Position numbers and translations under genes: made by a program. From the NCBI GenBank assembly GCA_012064415.1, contig SSNU01000327.1, positions 124,001-188,000 of the forward strand: a stretch of 64,000 bases of DNA, read 5' to 3'. This DNA comes from Gyrodactylus bullatarudis (Eukaryota > Platyhelminthes > Monogenea > Gyrodactylidea > Gyrodactylidae). Below the pieces are notes generated by a model, which made no database searches, was not told the DNA's origin, and saw only the letters and a list, made by a program, of their open reading frames with translations. Shown one piece after another: positions 11,810 through 23,440 of the stretch (the stretch's first letter is position 1; each line of letters starts with the position of its first letter).

Positions 11810-13585
11810 TAGGGCAGTAAATTTGCGATTTTTGATATGTTGCTTGTTTCCATATCCTTATTCGAAAAATATAAAAATTTGATTTCTAACATTGCTAGTA
11901 ACCAAGATAAATTTGCGATTTTTTCGCGATTTTGTAACTAGTTGCGACTTTTTTGCGATTTTTTAACAATTTTCTATTTTTTTGCGATTTTTTTCTTTTT
12001 CTTCTATTAGATAACAAAAGAAGACAACTAGATTAAGCATCGAGTAACCATGTCTAAGTACCCTTTTTTACATTCATTCGGTTACTAGTTGAATCATTTT
12101 CTTTATTCTGATATTTACATGAGCCTTCTGTAGTTTCATTGGCTGAGATTTCGATAAATATTAATTCTTTAAAATTATTACTTCTAATGTCTCTACCAAG
12201 GAATGTCTTAAAGTTTATATCAAGCTTTGGAGAAATATTCAAGGTTGACAAGGTTCAAGCTGGATTCATTACCTGTACAATATGCCCAGCAACTTTCAAA
12301 GGGTCTAAGAAGGAATACATATTCAAACATATGGAAACAGATAAACATAAGTATGCTCAAACAATAGCCGAACGTCAAACTAAAATTTTATTTGGAAATA
12401 AGAAAGATGCAAGCAAAATAATTGCTAAAGGATTTCTCAAAGCTGGTATTCCCCTGAATAAATTAGAAAATGTTGCCATCAAAGAAATGTTTGAAGAACT
12501 TGGTCTCAAGTCGTGTTCAAGTATCACTGCCAGAAGTTATTTGAATGATTTATATGAAGAAGAGATTGAAATTATCAAACAACATGTCAAAGATAAACCG
12601 ATTTTTATGCAAATAGATGAGAGCAGAATTAATGACAAGCCGATTTGTGCCATTCTTATAGGGAACCTAGAGATACCGGATAAAAATTTGCGATTTTATT
12701 GAAGTAGAAGAAAAATTGGATTACAAATTCATTATAAAATCTATCAAAACCGTTATTGAATTTTTCAATATTGATAGTAAAAACTTTCTTCTTCTACTAT
12801 CAGATGCAGCGAGTTACATGATGAAAGCCAAACTTCACTTGAAAATGGAATATGAAATGCTATCCCATATAACCTGTTTTGCTCATTTCTTCACAACTGC
12901 TCAATGATAGTCAAAGAATCTATGCTAAATGTTGATCGGCTTATCTCGTCTGTTAAAGCTGCGACAGTCAAATGTAAATCCCGAAGAGATTGATTTTCAG
13001 ATATAGCAGCACCTCCAACTCCAGTACCTACTAGGTGGGTAACATGGCTTGAAGCTGTAGACTACTACTGCCAAAATCTTCCATCAGTAAGGAAAATATT
13101 TCAAGAAGAGAAAGACGATGGGATTATCATTTCAAATGTTAAAAGAGCATTAGCTAACAAAGATCACATCAAAGATACAAAGGTGTTACAGTTCATTGGT
13201 TGGTGCAATAAAAGTAATTGAAAATCCAAGCAATTCTCTCAAAAAGGCGTTTGATATCATTGGGCAAATCGATTTCCACGAAGATCCGTTTAAAATAAAA
13301 GAGTACATGGACGAAAGGCTGAGCGATAATGATGCGACAAAAATCATTGAAATGACGGATGATAAAATTAGTCCTGAACAATACAATTATTTGATAGGCT
13401 GTAATACTACATCTGCAGATGTAGAAAGAACATTTTCAAAAATAAAATATTTCTATACAAAATGTAAAATTTTTAAAAACTATTCGTTTAAAAAATATTT
13501 CATATTGTATGCGAATAAATAGTTTTTTGAAAATGCCACTTTTTTGCGATTTTATCAAAAATTTTGCGATTTTTTTACCGCCCTA
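11810..13585. mobile_element. hAT-family DNA transposon (decayed) with 8-bp target duplication
   Basis: Termini are TAGGGCAGTAAA at 11810 and TTTACCGCCCTA ending at 13585, imperfect inverted repeats. The flanking octamer ATTATAAG is identical at 11802-11809 and 13586-13593, the target size of hAT elements. The subterminal regions are rich in a repeated TTTGCGATTTTTT word. It is inserted in a Penelope-like fragment. The internal transposase gene is broken. Confidence 0.9.
12139..13522 (+). pseudogene. hAT transposase relic
   Basis: Three separate frames (12139-12702, 12716-12907, 13196-13522) resemble one hAT transposase. The N-terminal part has a BED-type zinc-finger pattern (C-x2-C in TCTICPATF, then an H-x4-H-like pair in KHMETDKH). 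The middle has FMQIDES and LLLSDAASYM. The C terminus has TSADVERTFSKIK, the hAT dimerisation block. Frameshifts and stops between the parts show it is dead. The most open 5' frame may begin upstream of 12139. Confidence 0.8.
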
Positions 13586-13880
13586 ATTATAAGTTATTTA
13601 ATTCGACATCTAAGATATAACATGTTATATATATTTCGAATCCCATTAGAAAACTTGACCTGATGATGATCTAGGCTAAATTACGACATTTTCAAAAATC
13701 TAGGCCTAATATCTCTGCTATCGTGTATTCGATATGTATTAAAGTTTTCTATAGAGTCGAGAATGAAAGGCCTGTAAAACATAGTCTTGATTGAATTTCA
13801 TTGGTTGATGATGGGGAGGAAACAATCAATTCTGATATGTCAATAAATTTCTTGACATTTTTGTGTAAGAACCACAATTC

Positions 13881-14454
13881 TTGCCAATTCTATTCCTTGG
13901 AGTGCAACAAGTGTTTGTGGTATCTTTAATGTCTGACTCAGTTCTCAGCCATTTTGTGGAGGATTTCTATAAATCAATGGAATTAACAGACTTTCAGAGG
14001 GCTTGCTCTATTTTGAAAATGTTTTATCATCTGCATCTTGAAAATGAAAACGCTTCAGGATGCTTTTCAATTATGCTCATGTCGCTAAAAGATAGACTCC
14101 CAATTGCTGAGTAAAAGTGTCATGTTTGTTCTACTCCATCATTGCATGATGATCAATACAAAATTGATATCAAATTATACCAAGAGAACTGGAGTGAATC
14201 CAATCTTGGTGAGTTTTGGCGATAAGAACGCAATTTCAGACCCTTTTGCAGTAATCAATGATACAAACAATCGTGTTTTAAAAGCTATGGTCGATTCATG
14301 TTGTCTGAAATTCGAGGGAGACTGTGCCCGAATTTTGATATCAAAATTAAATTCTAATTTCATACAATTTGCGGGTTCATCCGAGAAAAACCCTTTGCTC
14401 AGTGTTAAAATGTGCCTTGAAATGGAAGAAGTTACTGATTTTTCATCATTTTAA
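13881..14454 (+). CDS. Unrecognised ORF pair, possible two-exon gene
   Basis: Frame 13881-14114 reads into a stop, and an overlapping frame 14104-14454 continues to TAA. Both have balanced, protein-like composition, for example VFVVSLMSDSVLSHFVEDFYKSM and then GVNPILVSFGDKNAISDPFAV. A GT at about 14111 could start an intron joining them. A possible earlier coding piece ends at a GTAAGA donor near 13865. I recognise no family. It could be a small host gene or a decayed transposon ORF; neither start codon can be fixed. Confidence 0.35.
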
Positions 14455-15989
14455 TATAAATAAATTCTACTACAATAAACTTCAGATGTTTTCTTTTATT
14501 TAAATTTATTGCATTTGAGTAGATCAATCGTTATAGAATCTGAAAAGACCTATCGAAATCTATAACAAGATATTATGAGTTTAAATTCACAAAATTGTAT
14601 TGGATATTCTCAAAAAGAATTATGTAAGTTAACACATTAACTCATGATGAGCCACAACACACAGCGACTTTAATGTCCAATACATTATTACAAGCTAATT
14701 ATCAAGAAGCGTGCTAAAAAGTTGGTACATTCTTATAAAGGACGCCTTTTTATTTAAAAAACTAACAATAGACTTGAATATCCTTATCTTTGATCAAGAA
14801 CTAAACAGAGAAAGCTAAAAATTGTTTATTCAAATCAAAACCAAATCTGATCAGCTTCTTGATGGATGACAAGAACAATCGGAAATCTCGAAATCCAGGG
14901 ATGGACCAAGTTAAGGTTTGTCTTTCAATTCAAAATAAATATCTATAAAGATACAAACCCTAGAGAAAATTCAGGCTTGTCTCAAGAATTTCCCATCTGT
15001 GATTAGTCATCAATGACTCATCAAAAATAAAGGGAAAAATCGCACCAATCACGATATTATTCTAAAGTTGGTTGATATGTTGTACGCCAAGGATTTTCGC
15101 GCACTTAGTATGATCAAAATATTTTATTATACTATAATACAATTTATTAATATATAGTATATATACTGCATGGCTTTTTCAGTTTCTAAGATATTTTTAT
15201 TATTATTAGTAACCAAGTGCAATTTTTTACTCTTTACATAGAAAAGAAACCCTCAGATACAGACAAACAGACATTTGTCTCGTCTAAATTTTCTATAATA
15301 CATTTTATTTTAGTTTATCTTCAATTGTATCTGTTTTAATAGAAAGTTTTTCATCCCTGTTACATGCTTTTATTTTTTTCTAAGATTCATATTCTAGCCA
15401 CCATTAACCTCAGAAATATATTTGCCAATTCAAATTCTGCGAGATAAAATAGGTTTTTTCCTGACGTCTAACTCACAATACGATGCCTTCAAAGTTTTTG
15501 GCGGTAGAATAAGCAAATTTCGAGCAAAAGGCTATTGGATAAGTTCATTATAATAAATTTTAATATAAACTAACTACTTGTAAGGCATAAGTTGCATTTT
15601 CTGTGTGTCGCACTATTGTATCATTTAACCGTTTGAAGTTCGAAGCCTGAAGAGAACAAAGTTGAAACAGATTTCAAATTTTCTTTCGAATCAAACTTTT
15701 AATCCCTATAGTAATTACTTGATAATTTTTATCAATTGTTAAAAAACAATCAGTTCCTAATGACAGAAAAATAACCTTCCATAAAAACAAAGGACTCATT
15801 AAGAATTGTACAGTGCATTGAATAGTCCAAACATTGCAACATTTATTGATCTTCATTTCTTGAAATTATAAAGTAAATTAGCAAAAGAAAACTCTTTCCG
15901 TAAAAGGTTTATTTCATCTCAATTGTCAAGATAATTCAAACCTTTTCTATTAGATAATAAGAAAACCTAATATTTATTTCAAGACAAAA
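14455..15989. other. AT-rich intergenic region
   Basis: No gene recognised. The last few hundred bases precede the stop codon of the minus-strand SLC22-like gene and probably include its 3' UTR. The small minus-strand frame at 15674-15856 has no family resemblance. Confidence 0.4.
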
Positions 15990-17792
15990 TCATTTCTCCG
16001 AATGGTCTAGTGAGCCAGCAATTTCAATAGTTTTTTCACAATCCTCTTGGCAAACCTTTGGACCATAGGGATCTTCCTGTTTAACGTCTGGTAAAAAGCA
16101 AATAACCCCTATACTGATTAGCATCAAAGATGAGTAGACCATTGTCGGTAAACCATGAATGAATTTGGAGTCAAGTTTATTTATAAAAGTACACAAAACA
16201 GCCATTAAGCGTGACCAACCACAGCAATTGCCAAAAGCCTGAGATCGTGATTTAGGGGGGAATAATTCAGGTATGTATACGTACAACAAATTTTGTGCAG
16301 TTGACAAAATGAAGATGGCAATATTCGATGTAATTGTTAGGATAAGATCATTTTCTGGCTGAAAGATCATTGTTAAAACACTCCCCATAAGCATAAACGA
16401 GCCTCCGATAAAATAAATTACAATCAAGGGATATTTCCTTGATGTGAATATCCGATATAGAACGCTAGCGAAAATGGTTGCAGGTAGCGACATGAGGGCA
16501 TTGAAAAAGACCACCATATAAACTGAAGCTTTGACTGATCTAGCAAAGAATAAAATTCCATATAAGGATACGGTTTGAGTACCGAAAACAATAATTGAAA
16601 TAATGCATAGCCTCAAAGATTCCTTGGAATCAACACCAATGGCAAAGGACTTGAAGAATATAACAACTTGATCACGAAGTCGCTTTGGAGGAGTGACACT
16701 TTTCCGACGACATTCTATATTATTCTGGCGTATTAGAGATTGGTAAACCTTTTCCTGAATATCTGATTCCACTTTCGATCGACCAATGCTCCAGATTTTA
16801 TTTAGCCGAGTCCCCCGTTTCATGACTTCTATGGCCTCTACAGTTCTGAGTTTCGAGTGTAGCCAAGCTGGGGATTCTGGTATAATACAGAAATAAGTTA
16901 GCGACAGACAAGATAGAATGTAGTGAACTGTATGAAGGACATTCCAATAGGGTATGAAATACGCTTCGAGGGCTAGCAATGCTCTACTTAAAAATGCCGA
17001 AAATTCCCAGAACATGATGACGAGACTTCGGTATTCCTGATTGGTTAATTCTGATGTCAGTACAATAAGAACGACTAATCTTCCTGTTGCTCCAATTCCA
17101 ACAATTATCCTAAGTATAGCATAGACAATGTAGTTTGGACTGAGACCAACAACTAGACCTGCGACTGTTTCCATAAGAGAGAATAATATCCCTGTATATC
17201 TTCGTCCGAAATGATCTCCAAGCTTACCAGATATTATGTAACCAAGCCACATTCCAACCATAAACAATGAGGTCAGCATTGGTGATAAATAATCTCGATC
17301 ACAGACCAAGTTAAAGTCTTCCACAATTGTATGTTGATAAGAGTTTTTGTCGTAATGAAAAACATAACCGAATGGACATTTCTCGGAAACGTTCTTCTGA
17401 AGTCTACTCCACTGTCCATGGATTAGAAGTTCCCTCCAATTATTCTTGAAACGATGACATCCAATACGATCTTTATCCTCGTCGATGGGACTTGTAAAAC
17501 TTTGAATGTCTTGAAATGTAAAATTTAAAACATTTTCAAAGTACCTCTCTAATTCTGGCTCCATTTTACAACGAATTCTTGGCATTACACTTGCAAAGTT
17601 TGAGAATAAAGAGGTTGAAGGTGCAGAAATACACAAAATTATCGTTATTGTCAACTGCCAGTAACCGATTGGGGCAACAATATTAGTAATGGCATCTTCG
17701 ATTGTAATCTTTGAAGTGTCGATTTTGAATTTTACATTCTCAATGTTACGGACAATTTCTGAGTTTGTACGTTTACGCCAAAATTGCCTCAT
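15990..17792 (-). CDS. SLC22-family organic cation/anion transporter, intronless, 600 aa
   Basis: Major-facilitator plasma-membrane carrier of organic ions such as carnitine, drugs or metabolites; the substrate cannot be told. One uninterrupted frame from ATG at 17792. The layout is typical: helix 1 near residues 45-65, a large extracellular loop (about 66-165) with several cysteines (IRCKMEP, RIGCHRF, SEKCPFG, NLVCDRD), then helix 2 and the signature GKLGDHFGRRYTG. PESPAWL follows helix 6, a long cytoplasmic loop lies at about 325-390, and PELFPPKSRSQAFG lies near helix 11. Length is slightly above the usual 540-580 aa. Neighbouring host genes have many introns, so the lack of introns is notable and may reflect retroposition, though many SLC22 genes have few. 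Only transposon debris lies nearby. Confidence 0.93.
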   Translation of the reverse strand: MRQFWRKRTNSEIVRNIENVKFKIDTSKITIEDAITNIVAPIGYWQLTITIILCISAPSTSLFSNFASVMPRIRCKMEPELERYFENVLNFTFQDIQSFTSPIDEDKDRIGCHRFKNNWRELLIHGQWSRLQKNVSEKCPFGYVFHYDKNSYQHTIVEDFNLVCDRDYLSPMLTSLFMVGMWLGYIISGKLGDHFGRRYTGILFSLMETVAGLVVGLSPNYIVYAILRIIVGIGATGRLVVLIVLTSELTNQEYRSLVIMFWEFSAFLSRALLALEAYFIPYWNVLHTVHYILSCLSLTYFCIIPESPAWLHSKLRTVEAIEVMKRGTRLNKIWSIGRSKVESDIQEKVYQSLIRQNNIECRRKSVTPPKRLRDQVVIFFKSFAIGVDSKESLRLCIISIIVFGTQTVSLYGILFFARSVKASVYMVVFFNALMSLPATIFASVLYRIFTSRKYPLIVIYFIGGSFMLMGSVLTMIFQPENDLILTITSNIAIFILSTAQNLLYVYIPELFPPKSRSQAFGNCCGWSRLMAVLCTFINKLDSKFIHGLPTMVYSSLMLISIGVICFLPDVKQEDPYGPKVCQEDCEKTIEIAGSLDHSEK

Positions 17793-18487
17793 GATGGAGT
17801 AACTTTTTCAAAATTGAATCTAATATGCTTCTCTTTATATAAGGTCTTCAAATTTTCACATGAAATTAGCATATCATGAAAAAGTTTGAGAGAAATCGCA
17901 TGATAATTAGATATATCAAACATCAAAATTACGATTAATGACAAGTAGTTCATCTTTTTTTAGGAAATTAGAGCTAAGAGGGTCGACATGAAGATGAGAG
18001 TTCAGATTTTTTTACAAAAATCTCAATATTTTTCTCCGGATTGTCAGAAACACATATATTTTCCGAATGTGGCATAATGAAAAGAGGCGACATTTTTATC
18101 GATTTCGTAAATACTAACATTTGAGATCAACATCAAATGAAAAATTCGAATTCGACCCAAGGAGTTCAGAGAAACTCAACATTATTTAAGGAAATCGAAC
18201 CGCCAGAATTTTCAGTTATCGCTAAAGAAAATGATTTGTGAAAAAATCTTTAAAAAATTAAGCTTGAAGATTGAAAAAGTAGGTTCAATTTTTACCAAAA
18301 TTTTCTTTAATTTTAACATTCTCGTTGTGATATTCAGAGAATATTAGCAAATTTTGATTGTTTCAAAAAATTAATAGAATTTTTCGTCCCAACTACAAGG
18401 TCTTCTTTTCTTATTGTATTGAATTTAATTTTAATTGAGAAAATGTTTCTCTTGAGTTTTTCTCGCATTCGAATACACAAACTAGGA
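17793..18487. other. Upstream region of SLC22-like gene
   Basis: AT-rich sequence with no ORF worth calling. It should hold the promoter and 5' UTR of the minus-strand transporter. I see no clear core motif. The hAT MITE starts just beyond. Confidence 0.4.
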
Positions 18488-18495
18488 TTCATAAC

Positions 18496-19041
18496 CAGAG
18501 CCTCAATAATAGTAGCTTAAAAATCGCAAATTATTATACAAACGATAGAATAAATTACTATTTTTAGTATATTACATGATCTACTTTAAAGTAATGGGAT
18601 TTGAAAATTAATGATTAATCATTTTATTGAAATTTTTTATTAAAAATCTTCATCATGTTAAATCTATCGGTTTTGAAATTTCTACGAGAAGATACATGTG
18701 ATCGCATATTACAGTGAATTTATAAGGGTATTGCTTTTTGAAACGTGGTAAGCTAATCACCACGCTCAATTATTGATTGTATCAATAAATTTAGCATAAT
18801 CTGATTGGTCGAGATTTCAAGGACCAATCAGAATTAGGGTTTATAACTAAACACGGCATGGGAATTTAAGTTACTAAAAGTTATTTAAAAGTTGAAATAG
18901 TATAAGAACAAAAAGTAAAATTTAGTAGGTTATAACTTCGGAACCCAGAGTACTAAGCAACTTTAGAACCTTTGATTATCATTTTTAAAGCCATACAACT
19001 TCCTTTGCAATTTAGTAAAATTAGTCATTTTTGAGGCTCTT
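18496..19041. repeat. hAT-type MITE, copy 1
   Basis: A 546-bp non-coding element starting CAGAGCCTC and ending GAGGCTCTT, flanked by the identical octamer TTCATAAC (18488-18495 and 19042-19049). A second copy lies inverted at 40954-42559, where its ends read CAGAGTCTC and GAGACTCTG. The two copies bracket the phospholipase gene array. It contains the palindrome CTACTTTAAAGTAATG. Confidence 0.9.
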
Positions 19042-19049
19042 TTCATAAC

Positions 19050-19760
19050 CATCTTTTTTACTTGATTGATAATAATGGTTGCACAACTCCTCTTACGAAA
19101 CCAAAAATTTTCGAGGGTAAGAATTATTGAGTAATGAGTCAGTCAAGAGTATACTCTAGTTTACACTTAACACATGTTTCATTTTTAATGTTTGCTACCG
19201 GAAGTCTTTGAAATATCGCTTTACTGTTTTAGATATTCAATGCTGAAGAAAATCGGAAAAATCAATAATCTTCTTTTGGATGAAAATTTATATGCCGGAG
19301 CTACTAAGAATTTGAAGAAAGGGTTTTTACTAATTTAAGAAGCTCGTTTTACCCCTAATGTCCAACTGGGTTATTCCTATCAGATATCATTTTATCAACT
19401 CATCACTATTTATCCAAGCCTTGAAAAATTCTTCTTTTATCACCCATTCGATTGGCAGTCTATTAATATCCTAGAATACGCAAATATCTCAGCTCTACCA
19501 TTGGTCAAATATCAATTCAAAAAAAGTTGCTTTTTTTCAGAATATTATATTTTTAGAAAATTAAAACCAAATGTACATTTCTTGAAGCATCATCAGTGGT
19601 AATTCTTCAAAAATGATATTAGTTAAGAGTTCATTAAAGATAATATTTTACAACTCATGAAAGAAATAGTAAAGTCAAAGAAAATAAGAATAAAATGCAA
19701 GCTGAAAAAACACCAAAACTCTCCAATAAATAGCAACAGTGGAGAGAAAAGTGAAAAAGC
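19050..19760. other. AT-rich stretch, no gene seen
   Basis: Between the hAT MITE and the minus-strand Penelope-like fragment. No open frame of note and no repeat edges recognised. Confidence 0.35.
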
Positions 19761-20014
19761 TCACATTGGCCAAGGTAATTGAAGATTATAGGAATAATTC
19801 TTTTGAACACATAGATTAGGTTTATATAGGTTAATAAGAAATTTTTCTTTCACCCATAAATCTATGCTGTCGTCATTAGGGTTTTTGTATAAAACGGAAA
19901 AATTAGAAATTGAAGCTGTATGATCTTCTTGTCTAAGATGCCTTGTAACCGCAGTATCCTTCTTCAGATGATCTTCCGCTTGTGTAGATAATTTCCTAAT
20001 CGTTATAAAATAAA
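19761..20014 (-). pseudogene. Penelope-like/GIY-YIG C-terminal fragment
   Basis: The frame contains H-L-K-K-D, then TRHLRQEDHTASISNF and EKFLINLYKPNLC, the pattern seen at the C-terminal end of GIY-YIG domains in Penelope-like and related retroelements (EH..., HA..., NF..., E..LI...KP.LN). The part upstream of about 20015 belongs to the neighbouring palindrome, so only the extreme 3' coding end survives. Confidence 0.6.
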
Positions 20015-21299
20015 TACAGGTATACCCCAGAGATGGATGTGGAAAATTAACCCCCTTCCTCTCTACACCCAAAATAAATATAAATTTTTGTATCATTACT
20101 TTAAAGTAGACTCAGCAAGAGCTTTGTATCTCAAGAAATAGTTTTTCTTGATTTTTACACCATTGTAAAGATCGTTTTCTTTAGATCAGAACCATATAAT
20201 CTACTGTATGTCTTATACTCAAATTAATCTATCTAGATCGAGTTAAAGTTTCTCATAAATTTATAGAAAATTATTTTTAAATCATTTTCTCAAACATATC
20301 CTAGTTGTGAAAAGGGCTTGCTCTACCTCCAAAGCAAACAAATGAATCATCATCATTTCTAAGGGTCCTAAATTCAATGCCAGATGGGAGAAGTCATCGG
20401 ATAAATTTGAACTTAGGTGTCATTCCAAAAAAATAAAATTTCTGAAACATGAATTATTTATGATCCAAATTTAGGGTCCAATATACGGTATATTGCAGGA
20501 TATATTCTAAAATGAGCCAATCAATTTCATCTTTTTTGATTTAAATTGAGATCCGCTGCAATGAAATTGTAATCATGAAACAAGAAAACAAAATCTTAGT
20601 TGCTCAACTCGCTCGAGAAGGATTAACAAAGACTTCAGAAAAGATATGATGCACCTGATATTGCTGATGGGTATGATATGATCCAAAAAGCTTTTGAGGA
20701 AGTTAATTCATAAAGAATCGTTTTAAAGCTTCTATAATATGGAGCATATACGAGATTCCACAACAAAATCTAAACAGAACTGTTTAATTGAATTACTTTA
20801 ATAAATTAATATTTTTATTAGTTAGGATCTATTTTTTGATTTCTCTTGATACAAAAATAATTCATGTTTCAGAAATTTTATTTTTTTGGAATGACACCTA
20901 AGTTCAAATTTATCCGATGACTTCTCCCATCTGGCATTGAATTTAGGACCCTTAGAAATGATGATGATTCATTTGTTTGCTTTGGAGGTAGAGCAAGCCC
21001 TTTTCACAACTAGGATATGTTTGAGAAAATGATTTAAAAATAATTTTCTATAAATTTATGAGAAACTTTAACTCGATCTAGATAGATTAATTTGAGTATA
21101 AGACATACAGTAGATTATATGGTTCTGATCTAAAGAAAACGATCTTTACAATGGTGTAAAAATCAAGAAAAACTATTTCTTGAGATACAAAGCTCTTGCT
21201 GAGTCTACTTTAAAGTAATGATACAAAAATTTATATTTATTTTGGGTGTAGAGAGGAAGGGGGTTAATTTTCCACATCCATCTCTGGGGTATACCTGTA
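20015..21299. repeat. 1.29-kb palindrome with 445-bp arms
   Basis: Left arm 20015-20459 and right arm 20855-21299 are inverted copies that look identical throughout; the outer ends are TACAGGTATACCCC and GGGGTATACCTGTA. The 395-bp spacer (20460-20854) contains a short open frame beginning MKQENKILVAQLAREGL that soon stops. TACTTTAAAGTAGA sits near the outer part of each arm. Could be a fold-back transposon or a recent inverted duplication; no target duplication was found. Confidence 0.88.
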
Positions 21300-21316
21300 A
21301 CCCAATAAAATGTGAT

Positions 21317-21766
21317 AAAAACATCATCTTATCAGAAAAAAATTTGAGCTAAAAAATGCCATTTTACTATATAGTAATAGTAATATATTAACTTTTGTTT
21401 AAAAAGTTTTTTGAGAGATGAAAATAACTAATAGTTATGATCGAGTAATTATACATGTAGAATTCAATCGTCTGAACTCTATCTTCTAAATCTTCCAAGA
21501 TACCTAGCCAAAAAATGTTCCAATTTTTGATACACAACTCTTGAATTAAAAATAACGATAGATTCGTAATCAGCCTCTTCACAAACCTTACGAAAGGCAA
21601 TAGATTGAATGCTAGTCATGAAAAAAAAATCTCTGGAACTTCAAGGGTTAAGAAAATCTAATATACATTAGGGAGGAGGGGTAAAATTATCTCTTCTAAA
21701 AACATCATCTTATCAGAAACAAATTTGAGCTAAAAAATGCCATTTTACTATATAGTAATAGTAATA
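21317..21766. repeat. Pair of ~69-bp direct repeats
   Basis: The block starting AAAACATCATCTTATCAGAA and ending near TAGTAATAGTAATA occurs at about 21317-21384 and again at about 21698-21766 with one difference. The interval between has no recognisable gene. They may be terminal repeats of a degraded element bordering the Penelope-like piece that follows. Confidence 0.7.
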
Positions 21767-22105
21767 AATATTTGGAGGTTACCTCTTGCGACAGATTCAT
21801 TTTCCGCCAAGCAACCAAAGGGAAGAGGAAAGCATAGAAGAAGAGTACCATCCGGTGTGCAGACAATAGATGCATTCCTCACTGCCCCTAAGAGATGAAC
21901 ACACTCTATTCCCATTTGTCAGAACTAGTTGAATGATTGCTATTAGCCTTTATTATTATGTTCTCTAATTTTTCATGTATATAAATATATTAAGTCGGTG
22001 TTTGGTCCGAAGAGAACCGACGAAAATAAAGCTTTATTCACCAATCAACTTTCGTTCGTTCTTTAAACTAGCATGACTTCTAGTCAGCAACCTCCAAATA
22101 TTTTC
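21767..22105 (+). mobile_element. Penelope-like element terminal region with conserved hairpin
   Basis: The segment encodes a short basic tail ending in TIDAFLTAPKR then stop (about 21880-21897). About 90 bp later a hairpin GTCGGT...ACCGAC encloses a loop with CCGAAGAGA, followed by GAAAATAAAGC. The same arrangement (GTCGGT, TCTGAAGAGA, GCCGAC, GAAAATAAA, then ATTTTCGAGGAAAT) begins the long Penelope-like element at 52741. A 15-bp inverted repeat (AAATATTTGGAGGTT / AACCTCCAAATATTT) bounds the piece. No reverse transcriptase follows, so this is a truncated copy. Confidence 0.6.
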
Positions 22106-22484
22106 GAGGAAATCAGGCAATTATGTCCGATAGTAATAAATATGTAAATATATATTTATCAGCTACAATTTTTTTATTTTCTAAAGTTGACCTTTTTCGT
22201 AGTAAAATTCATTGGAGATTTTTTGAATCTTTTTTAAAACTGTACAGTGTACACTCTGTTTCGGATAAACAAAAACTGAATTTAGGCAAACATTGTTTGA
22301 ATAATTTAATTAGAAATTAATGAAAAAATTTGATTGAAAGCAAACATCAATTTTAAATTTCAGTTTAAATGAAAGAGGGAGAGCATTATATTTAGAAAAT
22401 TTTATTTCATGTAGTTACTCTTTTTCATTCAAATTATCATATGTATATGTCAGATGCTGAATAACAATATTTTGATGTGTATAT
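22106..22484. other. 3' flank of PLA2 gene 1
   Basis: AT-rich. The 65-codon frame at 22123-22320 follows directly from the Penelope terminal region and resembles nothing. No other feature seen before the PLA2 stop codon. Confidence 0.35.
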
Positions 22485-23440
22485 TTAGAATGTTACTCTT
22501 GTCACTTGTATTGTCTCCAATGTGGCACAATTATCTTTTCTTTCCTCGTCAGCACAAAAAGTACCGTTTTTAACGTTGAAGCATAACTGTTTGACACCAG
22601 AGAAATATAATCGCCTGACAGCATACGATACAGGTCCTTTGATGTTTTTTAAACAATCATGGAATCTATAATGTACAATAGTTTAAGACACTTTGTAGTA
22701 AACACCTATTTAACAGGTTCTTATCATCGTATAAAAGGCGTAAATGAGAAAAAAATCATGTAAGCTCTATGATTCATATATGCCTTTGAAAGCCTTTGAC
22801 ATAAAAAAAACCCTAAGAAAATAGATGATATCTCACTTTTGATCGCAATCACAAGACGACATTGTGTATTTTGTTGGATTATCATAGCCCATGAGGGATT
22901 CACCTTTGCGTATTTTTATTGGACAACGATCATGATCTCGACAACAGGAATCTGTCTCCTTGAACGTTCCCAAGTCATCTTCATTTTCTGCCCTGTTTCC
23001 AGCTCCGCACCATTTTGTTCCGGGAAACAATTTCCATCGAGAACTTTTGCCAGCCTTAAAACAATAATTATTAAAAAGTCAACAACTTTTTAAAAAGAGT
23101 TTGAAATAACATATAGTGATGATCGTTATTGAGGTCACTATTGGCTAGGAAGACGAAGAAAGTCTAGAATAATTATATAAAAAGAATTTTTCAGTATAGA
23201 TGATTATTGAAAACAGTTATGAATCGCAACATGAAATAAGATTGGTGGGTTAAATTAATTCTTTTTAAATCTCAATCTCAAGCTTTAAATGTCGACAAGA
23301 CTCATGATAATAAAATTGAAAAAGGTTGACTTACATTCAGGACAATTATACAAATTGACAAATACACCAGCAAGCAGAATAAAACAGATGAGTTCATCAA
23401 GGATTAGTGTGATAAAAATAAGCTGCATTTCCAATTTCAT
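22485..23440 (-). CDS. Secreted group III phospholipase A2, gene 1 of 5
   Basis: Calcium-dependent lipase releasing fatty acid and lysophospholipid; bee-venom-type fold, secreted. Exons: 23366-23440 (signal peptide, MKLEMQLIFITLIL...), 22837-23054, 22485-22665; 474 nt, 157 aa. Exon 2 carries the calcium loop FPGTKWCGAGN and the catalytic pair in CCRDHDRC, with D as the further calcium ligand, then YTMSSCDCDQ. Exon 3 starts FHDCLK and supplies the remaining cysteines. The signal-exon donor (GGT|GTATTT at 23365) is chosen because it gives phase 0, as in paralogues 3 and 4; a stronger-looking GTAAGT 30 nt downstream would break the frame. Appears functional. Confidence 0.88.

Noticed and set aside
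22839..23093. Plus-strand ORF of 84 codons
   Set aside because: Antisense to PLA2 gene 1 exon 2.
23336..23341. GTAAGT-type donor after YNCPE in PLA2 gene 1
   Set aside because: It gives phase 1 and would frameshift exon 2; the upstream GT in phase 0 agrees with paralogues.
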